Notes under the pieces: generated by a model
Database searches by the model: none
Told to the model about the DNA's origin: nothing
What the model saw: only the letters and a program-made list of their open reading frames with translations
Translations under genes and position numbers: made by a program
Source of the DNA: Chromatiales bacterium
GTDB lineage: Bacteria; Pseudomonadota; Gammaproteobacteria; CAMYNG01
DNA length: 58,001 nucleotides
Direction: 5' to 3'
NCBI GenBank assembly: GCA_026990045.1
Contig: JALSIK010000281.1
Span: 1 to 58,001, forward strand
In this document: in pieces, positions 49,325-57,164 of the stretch
Position numbering within the stretch: the first letter of the stretch is position 1
Layout: each line of letters starts with the position of its first letter

Positions 49325-51311
49325 CCTTATTGTTATAAAGCATGTACCGCGCGGTCTCGTAGATGGCCCGGGTCAGCTCCTCCATGCGCGCCGCGCGCAC
49401 CGCCTGCCGCGGGTCGGCGACGAGGTCGCGGCGCGGGGTGTCGCTGTCCAGCCGGTGCAGGTGGCGGTCGCTGCCGTCGGCCCGCATGAGGAAATAGTGG
49501 CCCTCGCCGATGAGTCCCAGCCGCGGGTTGGGACTGTTGAGGATGGTGAAGGCATAGCGCGAGGCGTCGAAGCGCGGATCGAACAGGTCGCGGCCCAGGG
49601 TGGTGTTGCGGTAGCGGCCCAGGATCAGCCCGGCCAGGGTGGGCAGCACGTCCAGCTCCGAGGCCACCTTGTGCTCCACCCGCCCCGGGCCCAGCAGGCG
49701 CGGGGCGTGGATGACGAAGGGCACGCGCAGGGCGTCGAGGCCCAGCTGGGCGTCGGCGGGGCGGCGGTGCTCGCCGGGCCCCGGCAGGCCGTGGTCGCCG
49801 AAGAACACGAACACGGTGTCGTCGTACCAGCCGGAGCGGCGCGCGGCCTCCATGAGCACGCCGATGCTGTAGTCCATGTAACGGAAGGCGTTGTACTCGG
49901 CCAGCGACTGGAAGCCGTAGCGCCGGAGCTCGGCCTCGTCCCGCCGGGCCGGCTCGAAGCCGGGCCGGTCCTCGGGAATGGTGTAGGGACGGTGGTTGCC
50001 CGAGGTCTGGATGATGGCGAAGAACGGCCGCCGGCTGCGGGCCAGCACGGCGTCGGCGGCCAGGAACAGGTGATGGTCGGCGATGCCCCACACGTCCTGG
50101 CGCGGGTAGTCATAGCTGCCTTCCTCGAAGATCCGCAGGCCGGGGATGTTGGCTGCCAGCACGCCGCGGATGTTGCCCCAGTTGGCCGAGCCGCCGAGGA
50201 AGTAGAACTTCTCGTAGCCCTCGAAGTCGGCGATGAGGGTGTGCTGCTCCACCACCAGCGGGTTGCGGCTGGCGGTCTTGATGCGCTCGGGATCGGGGAT
50301 GCCGGTGACGAAGGTGAACACCGAGCGCGCGGTGCCCGGCTGGGGGACGAAGAAGTTGTCGAAGTAGATGCCCTCGCGCGCCACCGCGTCGAAGCGGGGC
50401 GTGGGATCCAGCGGGTTGCCGTAGATCCCGGTCTTGTAGGCGGCGAAGGACTCGAGGATCACCACCACCACGTTGGGCCGGCCGGGCAGGCGCGGCGGGG
50501 CATCCACGCGGCGGGTGAAGTGGAGCCGCGCGCGGTCCGGTTGGTCGATGCCGAGGAATTCCACCATGGTGTCGTAGTGGCGGGCGGTGGCGGCGCGGTC
50601 GAAGGTGACCTGGCGGTTCTTGAGGGTGTCGAAGAAGTGCAGCACCGGGTTCACCGTCACCGCGGCGGCGAAGTAGTGGGTGCTGAAGTAGGCATTGCTC
50701 CAGCGCAGCGGGTACCAGGCGAGCTGGCCGTAGAGGCCCAGCAGGACCAGGACCGCGGTGCCGGCCGACCAGGCGGCCCGGGTCCGCCGCCGCAGCACCG
50801 GCACCGGCGCCGCCGCCAGCCGCTCCTGCAGCCGTCGCACCAGGGCCGCGTGCAGCCAGGCGAACAGGGCCAGGGCCAGGGCGCCCCACACCACCGGGTA
50901 GGTCTGCCACACCATGCCGGCGGAGATGAGCGGGTTGTCGAAGAAGCGCAGGATGGTGGCGTCCAGCGGCCGGTGCAGGTAGCCGTAGAAGCCGTAGTGC
51001 ACGAACCAGGCGAACAGCACCCCGGTCATGGCGGCGGTGAGATAGCGCCGCCACCACGCCGCCGCGGTCCCGCGCAGGGGGTGCAGGCGCCGCCATGGCC
51101 CCAGCACCAGCACCGGCAGCAGGATGATGAGCACCAGGCGCAGGTCGAACTTGGCGCCCAGGTAGAAGGCCCGCAGCAGGTCGGCCCCCGGCAGGGGATC
51201 GGAGGGCTCGTCGAAGGCCAGCCACACGCCCGCCCGCAGGAGGGCCAGGCCGGCCAGCCAGGCCGCCGCCAGCGCGCCGGTGAACCGCAGCAGGGGAGGT
51301 ATCTTCTTCAT
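49311..51311 (-). CDS. LtaS/MdoB-like sulfatase-fold membrane enzyme
   Basis: 666 residues. Five transmembrane segments within the first 220 residues, then a large periplasmic sulfatase-type domain. NVVVVILESFAAYKTGIYGN gives the first metal site, QPGTARSVFTFVTG contains the expected threonine nucleophile, and FVFFGDHGLPGPGEH and PFVIHAPRLL complete the fold. Relatives transfer phosphoglycerol to lipids or periplasmic glucans (MdoB/OpgB) or phosphoethanolamine. The precise donor and acceptor cannot be told. The ATG at 51311 was chosen as the start of the first hydrophobic stretch. The C terminus is encoded by a heptamer repeat. Confidence 0.82.
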   Translation of the reverse strand: MKKIPPLLRFTGALAAAWLAGLALLRAGVWLAFDEPSDPLPGADLLRAFYLGAKFDLRLVLIILLPVLVLGPWRRLHPLRGTAAAWWRRYLTAAMTGVLFAWFVHYGFYGYLHRPLDATILRFFDNPLISAGMVWQTYPVVWGALALALFAWLHAALVRRLQERLAAAPVPVLRRRTRAAWSAGTAVLVLLGLYGQLAWYPLRWSNAYFSTHYFAAAVTVNPVLHFFDTLKNRQVTFDRAATARHYDTMVEFLGIDQPDRARLHFTRRVDAPPRLPGRPNVVVVILESFAAYKTGIYGNPLDPTPRFDAVAREGIYFDNFFVPQPGTARSVFTFVTGIPDPERIKTASRNPLVVEQHTLIADFEGYEKFYFLGGSANWGNIRGVLAANIPGLRIFEEGSYDYPRQDVWGIADHHLFLAADAVLARSRRPFFAIIQTSGNHRPYTIPEDRPGFEPARRDEAELRRYGFQSLAEYNAFRYMDYSIGVLMEAARRSGWYDDTVFVFFGDHGLPGPGEHRRPADAQLGLDALRVPFVIHAPRLLGPGRVEHKVASELDVLPTLAGLILGRYRNTTLGRDLFDPRFDASRYAFTILNSPNPRLGLIGEGHYFLMRADGSDRHLHRLDSDTPRRDLVADPRQAVRAARMEELTRAIYETARYMLYNNKGAGG

Positions 51312-51402
51312 GGATGTGGAGCGCAATGGGGCGGCGCCGCGAGCCGGCGAGTATAGCACAGGGCTCCCGTCCCTCCTGGATGACGCCGGGCGGTGAAGGC
51401 GC

Positions 51403-51408
51403 TATGGT
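51403..51408 (+). promoter_or_regulatory. candidate -10 box (TATGGT)
   Basis: TATGGT ends 8 bp before the ATG at 51417. If used, the mRNA would be leaderless or nearly so. No -35 is evident. Confidence 0.3.
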
Positions 51409-51416
51409 AGGCGGCC

Positions 51417-52763
51417 ATGGGCCGCCGCCGTGCCATCGCCGTTCGTGCCAGCCGCCGCCTGCTGCTCCTGCTGCTGGCGCTGGTCGCCCTGTGGGGGGGC
51501 GGGCGCCTGGTGCAGGTGGCGTGGGAGAGCCACTATGCCGGCGCGCGCGGACCCTACCTCCAGCTGCTCACCAGTGACGGGGTGAGCATCCTGTGGCAGA
51601 CGGTGCGCCCGTCGTCGGCGGTGGTGCGGTTCGGCCCGGCGGCGGAGGGCGCGCGGGAGGAGCTGGCGGTGCCGGAGGCGGCCACCCGCCACCGGGTGCG
51701 GCTGGAGGGCCTGGCCCCGGACACCGATTACGTCTACGAAGTGGCGGGCCTCGGCGGCGGCCGCTTTCACACCGCGCCCGCCGCCGGCGCCCGGGTGCCG
51801 GTGCGCCTGTGGGTGCAGGGCGACCCCGGCGAGCCGGGCCCGGCGGCGGAGGCGGTGGTGGCGGCGGCGTTTTCCTGGATGCGGGCCCACCCGCGGGCCG
51901 GGCGGCCGCTGCTGGACCTGTGGCTGACCACCGGCGACAACGCCTACCGCTCCGGCTCCAATCCCCAGTTCCAGCGGGCCCTGTTCGAGCCCCGCGCCGG
52001 GCTGCTGCGCAAGCTGCCGGTGTGGCCGGCCTACGGCAACCACGATGCCCGGCGCTGGGCCTTCTTCGACATCTTCGAGCTGCCGGCGGCGGGGGAGGCG
52101 GGGGGATTGCCGTCCGGCACCGAGCACTGGTTCGCCCTGGACTACGGGCCGCTGCACGTGGTGTTCCTGGACACCCAGTTGGCCGACCTGGACGCCGGCG
52201 GCGACATGGCGCGCTGGCTGGAGGCGGACCTGGCCGCCACCGACCAGCCCTGGCGCATCGCCGTGTTCCACCACCCGCCCTACACCAAGGGCAGCCACGA
52301 CTCCGACCGCTGGCGCGATTCCCGCGGGCGCATGGTGCGCGTGCGCGAAAACCTGGTGCCGCTGCTGGAGGCCGGGGGCGTGGACCTGGTGCTGTCCGGC
52401 CACAGCCACATGTACGAGCGCAGCCACCTGCTGGCCTGCCACTACGGAGCCTCGGACACCCTGCGCCCGGAGATGATCGTGGATGACGGGGCCGACGGGG
52501 AATACAGGAAGGCGGCCCGGCCCGGGGCGCCGCGCGGCGGCACGGTGTACGTGGTCATCGGCTCCTCGTCCAAGGTGGACCAGGGGCCGTTGGATCACCC
52601 CGCCATGGCGGCGGCGCTGGCGCGCATGGGCTCGCTGGTCATCGACATCGACGGGCCGCGGCTGGTCCTGCGCTTCATCGACGGCGACGGTGCCGTGGCC
52701 GACGCCTTCACGCTGCGCAAAGAGGGCCCGCCCCGGCCGCGTACCTGTCGTCCCGCGGGCTGA
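51417..52763 (+). CDS. purple-acid-phosphatase-like metallophosphoesterase
   Basis: 448 residues. A hydrophobic start (about 12-32) anchors or exports it. Residues 42-125 resemble the fibronectin-like N domain of purple acid phosphatases (GPYLQLLTSDGVSILWQT, GLAPDTDYVYEVAG). The calcineurin-like domain follows with QGDPGEPG, TTGDNAYRSGSN, YGNHDARR, VFHHPPYTKGSHDSD and GHSHMYERS, so the metal-binding set is essentially complete. It should hydrolyse phosphate esters in the periplasm. Divergent from the LtaS-like gene. Confidence 0.82.
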   Translation: MGRRRAIAVRASRRLLLLLLALVALWGGGRLVQVAWESHYAGARGPYLQLLTSDGVSILWQTVRPSSAVVRFGPAAEGAREELAVPEAATRHRVRLEGLAPDTDYVYEVAGLGGGRFHTAPAAGARVPVRLWVQGDPGEPGPAAEAVVAAAFSWMRAHPRAGRPLLDLWLTTGDNAYRSGSNPQFQRALFEPRAGLLRKLPVWPAYGNHDARRWAFFDIFELPAAGEAGGLPSGTEHWFALDYGPLHVVFLDTQLADLDAGGDMARWLEADLAATDQPWRIAVFHHPPYTKGSHDSDRWRDSRGRMVRVRENLVPLLEAGGVDLVLSGHSHMYERSHLLACHYGASDTLRPEMIVDDGADGEYRKAARPGAPRGGTVYVVIGSSSKVDQGPLDHPAMAAALARMGSLVIDIDGPRLVLRFIDGDGAVADAFTLRKEGPPRPRTCRPAG

Positions 52764-52806
52764 TTTTCCCCACCGCGCGCGGGGTCGGGCCGCGGCCGGA
52801 TTCTGC

Positions 52807-52812
52807 TACAAT
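52807..52812 (+). promoter_or_regulatory. candidate -10 box (TACAAT)
   Basis: TACAAT, about 32 bp before the small gene at 52844, in otherwise GC-rich sequence. It lacks a recognisable -35. Confidence 0.45.
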
Positions 52813-52843
52813 CGCCTTCCCCCGGTGCGCGAGGTGTGGCGGC

Positions 52844-53185
52844 ATGATCCTGCAGGTGTACGTGGACGAGCAGACCTTCCCCATCGAGGTGCCCGACTTC
52901 GTTCTGCGCGAGGCCACCGAGATGTTCGACCGCATGGACCGCGACATGGATCGCGGCTGGCAGATGAGCCGCACCTGGGTGGAGAAGCCCGACACCGTGC
53001 AGCGCTGCCAGATCGCCGCCGACCGCCTGCTCACCGCCCTGCACCAGGAGAACGAGGCGGTGACGGCCATGATGGCCGGCTACATCCTGTCCCGCCTGCC
53101 CGGCGTGGTGGGCGTGCGCGTGGACACCACCGGCGACATCACCCAGACCGAGTTCATGACCGGGCCGCAGAGTGTGTCGCCGTAA
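52844..53185 (+). CDS. small soluble hypothetical protein
   Basis: 113 residues, acidic, no signal peptide. The chain begins with two strands (ILQVYVDEQTFPIEVPDFVL), continues as a long helix (REATEMFDRMDRDMDRGWQM, QRCQIAADRLLTALHQENEA) and ends with a short strand region. The balanced composition and own -10 box support a real gene. I do not recognise a named family. It converges on the SOR-like gene with 10 bp between stops, and a shared role is possible but not shown. Confidence 0.65.
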   Translation: MILQVYVDEQTFPIEVPDFVLREATEMFDRMDRDMDRGWQMSRTWVEKPDTVQRCQIAADRLLTALHQENEAVTAMMAGYILSRLPGVVGVRVDTTGDITQTEFMTGPQSVSP

Positions 53186-53195
53186 GCGCGGCCGG

Positions 53196-53582
53196 TCATT
53201 CGGGCACGCCCTGCCACAACATGCGGTAGCCGATCTCGTAGGTCTCCGAGCAGTATTCCGCCACCTTGTCGAACTTCTCCTTGAACACGTGGTCGGCGTG
53301 CGATTTCTCGTGGTGCTCGAATGACTTCCAGTAGGTCACGATGGCCAGGTGCGGCTCGGTCATCTTGGTGGCGTCGAACGAGCCCTGCTCCGAGATGAAG
53401 CCGGTGTACTCGAACACCTGGCCGCCGATGAAGCCGCCGGCCTCGTCGCCGTAGGTGTTCTTGACCACGTTGCACATCTCGCCCAGGGCGAGTTCCACGT
53501 CCTCCACCTTCACGCCCTCCTTGAGCTTGACCACGTTGAAGAGCATGACGGCGCCGTAGGGGATGGTGATGGGTGCGAACAT
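53196..53582 (-). CDS. SOR-like dimeric alpha-beta barrel protein
   Basis: 128 residues, cytoplasmic, with AGGAGGT before its ATG. It resembles the N-terminal half of sulfur oxygenase reductase. Cys37 in EMCNVV sits where SOR has its persulfide cysteine (KVCMV). GGFIGGQ matches PGFVGFQ. YWKSFEHHEKSH aligns with FWKDWKDHEEMH, giving H91-x3-H95 in place of the iron ligands H86 and H90. RMLWQGVPE aligns with QMIWGPWEP, so Glu128 may be the third ligand; Cys111 is near the SOR cysteine pair. The general fold could equally be that of an ABM monooxygenase. The SOR comparison is from memory. Confidence 0.65.
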   Translation of the reverse strand: MFAPITIPYGAVMLFNVVKLKEGVKVEDVELALGEMCNVVKNTYGDEAGGFIGGQVFEYTGFISEQGSFDATKMTEPHLAIVTYWKSFEHHEKSHADHVFKEKFDKVAEYCSETYEIGYRMLWQGVPE

Positions 53583-53685
53583 GGACGACCTCCTGGATGC
53601 TGCTGAATGGAAACCTGACAGTTGCATAAATTGCGCGATGAATCGTGCCTTCGTGCCTCGATGGCGGGTGCCGGCCCCGTGCATG

Positions 53686-53816
53686 CCCCCTCACCCCGGC
53701 CCTCTCCCCCGCGATGCGGGGGAGAGGGGGAGGGAAGAACCGGTCGCGGCGCCGAACCCCCCGCGGCGGGCGAAAAGACGGTCCCCTCTCCCGCCGGGAG
53801 AGGGACAGGGTGAGGG
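53686..53816. repeat. REPIN-like inverted pair of hairpins
   Basis: Outer arms CCCTCACCC (53688-53696) and GGGTGAGGG (53808-53816) enclose two hairpins: CCTCTCCCCCGC/GCGGGGGAGAGG (53701-53727) and CCCTCTCCC/GGGAGAGGG (53784-53804). The two halves are inverted relative to each other, as in REP doublets. Confidence 0.75.
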
Positions 53817-54019
53817 AATCGGAACACGGCTTTATTCCTGCTCGCCCAACCCTCCTCGCCCTGAATCCCCCATTCCGCAGAGGAGGGGATTCATGCAACG
53901 TTGGGGCAAACAAGGCGCTACAGCGGAGCGTAGCGCCAACGCGGGTGCGGAACAACCATGCCCCCGTTGCGGGCAAGGGCCGCAAGAGGGATGCCGGGCC
54001 CGGCGGCGGCGCTTCCTCT

Positions 54020-54040
54020 CCAGTTCCCAGCCCCCAGCCC
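54020..54040 (-). repeat. heptamer array after purH
   Basis: CCAGTTC CCAGCCC CCAGCCC, three 7-bp units ending 4 bp from the stop codon of the minus-strand purH gene. Confidence 0.65.
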
Positions 54041-54044
54041 CTTT

Positions 54045-55610
54045 TTAGTGCCTGAAATGCCGCATGCCGGTGAAGACCATGGCCATGCCGTGCTCGTCGG
54101 CGGCGGCGATGACCTCGTCGTCGCGCACGGAGCCGCCGGGCTGGATCACGGCGGTGACGCCGGCCCCGGCGGCCTGGTCGAGGCCGTCGCGAAAGGGAAA
54201 GAAGGCATCGGAGGCCATGACCGAACCCTTCACCTCCAGGCCGGCGTGCTCGGCCTTGATGGCGGCGATGCGGGCCGAGTTGACCCGGCTCATCTGGCCG
54301 GCGCCGACCCCGATGGTCCGGGCGTCGCGGGCGTAGACGATGGCGTTGGACTTGACGAACTTGCACACCTTCCAGGCGAACAGCAGGTCGGCCATCTCGC
54401 GCTCGCCGGGAGCGCGGCGGGTGACCACCTTCAGGTCGTCGTAGAGTGCCAGGTCGGCATCCTGCAGCAGCAGGCCGCCGGTGATCCGTTTGAACTCCAG
54501 CCGCGGTGACGGCCGGGCCGGCCAGCGGCCGCAGGCCAGCAGGCGCACGTTCTTCTTCGCCGCCACCACGGCGGCGGCCTCGTCGCTCACCTCGGGGGCG
54601 ATGATCACCTCCACGAACTGGCGCTCCACGATGGCGGCGGCGGTCTGGGCGTCGAGGGCGTCGTTGAAGGCGATGATGCCGCCGAAGGCGGACTCGGGAT
54701 CGGTGGCGTGGGCGCGGTCGTAGGCCTCGAGCAGGCTGGCGCCGCGCGCCACGCCGCAGGGATTGGCGTGCTTGACGATGACGCAGGCCGGGCCGTCGTC
54801 GAACTGCTTGACGCATTCCAGCGCGGCATCGGTGTCGGCGATGTTGTTGTAGGACAGGGCCTTGCCCTGGAGCTGGACGGCGGTGGCCACCGAGGCCTCG
54901 GCCGGGGCGTGCTCCACGTAGAACGCCGCCTTCTGGTGCGGGTTCTCGCCGTAGCGCATGACCTGTTTCTGCACGAACTGGCTGTTGAAGGTGCGAGGGA
55001 AGTCCGCCAGGCTGCCGTCGGGCCGGACCCGTCCCAGGTGGTTGGCGATGGCGCCGTCGTAGCGCGCGGTGTGCTCGAAGGTCTTGACCGCGAGGCGGAA
55101 GCGGGTGGCGCCGGTGAGGGCGCCGCCGTGCTCGCGCAGCTCGGCCAGCAGCGGTTCGTAGTCGGCCGCGTCCACCACCACCGCCACCGCGGCGTGGTTC
55201 TTGGCCGCGGCCCGCAGCATGGCGGGGCCGCCGATGTCGATGTTCTCGATGGCCTCGGCCAGGGTGCAGCCTTCCCGGGCCACGGTCTGCTCGAAGGGAT
55301 AGAGGTTGACCACCACCAGGTCGATGGGCGCGATGCCGTGCGCGGCCATGACCGCATCGTCGGTGCCGCGCCGGCCCAGCAGGCCGCCGTGGATCTTCGG
55401 GTGCAGGGTCTTGAGCCGGCCGTCCATCATCTCGGGAAAGCCGGTGTAGTCGGAGACCTCGGTGACCCGCACACCGGCCTCCGCCAGCAGGCGGGCGGTG
55501 CCGCCGGTGGACAGGATCTCCACCCCGAACTCCTGCTGCAGGGCGCGGGCGAGGTCGGCCACGCCGGTCTTGTCGGACACGCTGATGAGCGCGCGGCGAA
55601 TCTTGCTCAT
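54045..55610 (-). CDS. purH: bifunctional AICAR formyltransferase / IMP cyclohydrolase
   Basis: 521 residues, normal length. The IMP cyclohydrolase part has ALISVSDKTGVADLARAL and HPKIHGGLLGRRG; the transformylase part has MRYGENPHQKAAFYV, VKHANPCGVARG, SAFGGIIAFND and KSNAIVYARD. It performs the last two steps of IMP synthesis. It lies 80 bp after fis on the same strand, the usual gammaproteobacterial order. The start at MSKIRRALISVSD agrees with relatives. Confidence 0.96.
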   Translation of the reverse strand: MSKIRRALISVSDKTGVADLARALQQEFGVEILSTGGTARLLAEAGVRVTEVSDYTGFPEMMDGRLKTLHPKIHGGLLGRRGTDDAVMAAHGIAPIDLVVVNLYPFEQTVAREGCTLAEAIENIDIGGPAMLRAAAKNHAAVAVVVDAADYEPLLAELREHGGALTGATRFRLAVKTFEHTARYDGAIANHLGRVRPDGSLADFPRTFNSQFVQKQVMRYGENPHQKAAFYVEHAPAEASVATAVQLQGKALSYNNIADTDAALECVKQFDDGPACVIVKHANPCGVARGASLLEAYDRAHATDPESAFGGIIAFNDALDAQTAAAIVERQFVEVIIAPEVSDEAAAVVAAKKNVRLLACGRWPARPSPRLEFKRITGGLLLQDADLALYDDLKVVTRRAPGEREMADLLFAWKVCKFVKSNAIVYARDARTIGVGAGQMSRVNSARIAAIKAEHAGLEVKGSVMASDAFFPFRDGLDQAAGAGVTAVIQPGGSVRDDEVIAAADEHGMAMVFTGMRHFRH

Positions 55611-55690
55611 GGCTGAGGTCGCTTCTCGTCTGGTACCGGGTCGATGAGGGCCGGGGCCGGGAGGCCTGCCCGGGCACGGGGCTCGATGGA

Positions 55691-55987
55691 TTATTCGTTG
55701 AGGCCGTACTGCTTGAGTTTCTTGCGCAGGGTGCCGCGGTTCAGGCCCAGGATGGCGGCGGCGCGGGACTGGTTGCCGCCGGTGTGGCGCAGGACCGTGG
55801 CCAGCAACGGCGCCTCCACCTCGGCCAGCACCAGCCGGTAGAGGTCGGCCGGCGGGTGGCCCGAGAGCTGGTGGAAGTAGGCCTCCACCGCCGCCTGCAC
55901 GCACTCGCGCAGGGGCCGGTTCTGCACCTCGGGGGTGACGTCCAGGGGGACGGCTGGTTCTTCGCTGGGGGCGGGGCGGGCGCTCAT
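55691..55987 (-). CDS. fis: nucleoid protein Fis
   Basis: 98 residues. RPLRECVQAAVEAYFHQLSG begins the core and GGNQSRAAAILGLNRGTLRK is the helix-turn-helix, nearly identical to E. coli Fis. It bends DNA and controls growth-linked promoters. The N-terminal arm is Pro/Ala-rich and longer than usual on the variable side. The ATG overlaps the dusB stop by 4 bp (ATGA), giving the classic dusB-fis operon. Confidence 0.95.
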   Translation of the reverse strand: MSARPAPSEEPAVPLDVTPEVQNRPLRECVQAAVEAYFHQLSGHPPADLYRLVLAEVEAPLLATVLRHTGGNQSRAAAILGLNRGTLRKKLKQYGLNE

Positions 55988-56967
55988 GCGGCCAGCTCCC
56001 GCTCCATGAGCCTGTCGAAAAATTCGTTGACCATGGCGAGTTGCTCCTCCGTCGTCTCGACCCGGTTCACCGCCTGGCGGAAGGCGGCGCCGTGGGGATG
56101 TCCCTTGCTGTACCAGCTGATGTGCTTGCGCGCGACGCGCACGCCCGTGTGCGCGCCGTAAAACTCGTACAGGTTGTGCAGGTGGCCCAGGAGGATGCGG
56201 CGCACCTCGTCGGGTCCGGGCGGCGGCAGGTGCTCGCCGGTGGCCAGGTAGTGGGCGATCTCGCGGAAGATCCAGGGCCGGCCCTGGGCCGCGCGGCCGA
56301 TCATCACCGCGTCGGCGCCGGTGTAGTCCAGCACGAAGCGGGCCTTTTCCGGCGTGGTGATGTCGCCGTTGGCGATCACGGGAATGCCCACCGCCGCCTT
56401 GACCTCGGCGATGGTGTCGTACTCGGCCTCGCCGCGGTAGCCGTCGGCCCGGGTCCGGCCGTGGATGGCCAGGGCCTGGATGCCGCAGTCCTCGGCGATG
56501 CGGGCGATGGTCACCGCGTTGCGGTGGTCGCGGTCCCAGCCGGTGCGGATCTTGAGCGTCACCGGCACATCCACCGCCGCCACCACCGCCGCCAGGATCC
56601 GGCCCACCAGGGCCTCGTCGCGCAGCAGGGCCGAGCCGGCCATGACGTTGCACACCTTCTTCGCCGGGCAGCCCATGTTGATGTCGATGATCTGCGCCCC
56701 CTGGCCGGCGTTGTGGCGCGCGGCCTCGGCCATCATGCCGGGATCGGCGCCGGCTATCTGCACCGACTTGGGCGCGGGCTCGCCGCGGTGATCGGCCCGG
56801 CGCCGGGTCTTGGCGCTGCCCCACAACAGCGAGTTGGAGGAGACCATCTCGGACACCGCCATGCCCGCGCCCAGCGCACGGCAGAGCTGGCGGAAGGGGC
56901 GATCGGTCACACCCGCCATGGGAGCCAGGATCAGGTTGTTGGGCAGTTGGTAGGGGCCGATCTTCAT
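55984..56967 (-). CDS. dusB: tRNA-dihydrouridine synthase B
   Basis: 327 residues. LILAPMAGVTDRPFRQLCR at the start, then INMGCPAKKVCNVMAGSALL with the active-site cysteine, IRTGWDRDHRNA, IHGRTRADGYRG and IGRAAQGRPWIFRE. This FMN enzyme reduces specific uridines in tRNA. It is first in the operon with fis, under the promoter at 57018-57045, with a leader of about 45 bases. Confidence 0.95.
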   Translation of the reverse strand: MKIGPYQLPNNLILAPMAGVTDRPFRQLCRALGAGMAVSEMVSSNSLLWGSAKTRRRADHRGEPAPKSVQIAGADPGMMAEAARHNAGQGAQIIDINMGCPAKKVCNVMAGSALLRDEALVGRILAAVVAAVDVPVTLKIRTGWDRDHRNAVTIARIAEDCGIQALAIHGRTRADGYRGEAEYDTIAEVKAAVGIPVIANGDITTPEKARFVLDYTGADAVMIGRAAQGRPWIFREIAHYLATGEHLPPPGPDEVRRILLGHLHNLYEFYGAHTGVRVARKHISWYSKGHPHGAAFRQAVNRVETTEEQLAMVNEFFDRLMERELAA

Positions 56968-57017
56968 GTTCAGTCGTTATTGGTTTTGGCTTTGTCCTGG
57001 CAACCGGCGGGCGAACA

Positions 57018-57045
57018 ATCATACCCCCTCGGGCGGGCGCGTCAA
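57018..57045 (-). promoter_or_regulatory. sigma-70-type promoter of dusB-fis
   Basis: On the minus strand TTGACG, a 16-bp GC-rich spacer and TATGAT. It would start transcription about 45 bp before dusB. The GC-rich stretch after the -10 resembles a discriminator, as in growth-rate-controlled fis promoters. Confidence 0.6.
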
Positions 57046-57164
57046 ACCACCTGCACCGGCTAGGGGGCGCCATTGCACGTAAGCTGCGGTGGGCGTGGCG
57101 AAAATTTTTTCGTGATCGGGATCGCGCCCGGCACGGCCGCTTGCAAGTGCCTGAATTGACGCGA

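Larger units (their letters stand above)
53583..54044. other. 462-bp repeat-filled intergenic region
   Basis: Lies between two minus-strand genes, SOR-like and purH. It contains the REPIN-like inverted pair at 53686-53816, shorter palindromic pieces (GGCGCTAC...GTAGCGCC at about 53919-53938) and the heptamer array after purH. The promoter of the SOR-like gene must lie in its first 100 bp or so. No convincing gene is visible. Confidence 0.6.

Noticed and set aside
46731..51356. 1541-codon open frame on the plus strand
   Set aside because: It runs antisense to prk, purD and the LtaS-like gene, all of which show intact motifs. No start signal or domain supports it.
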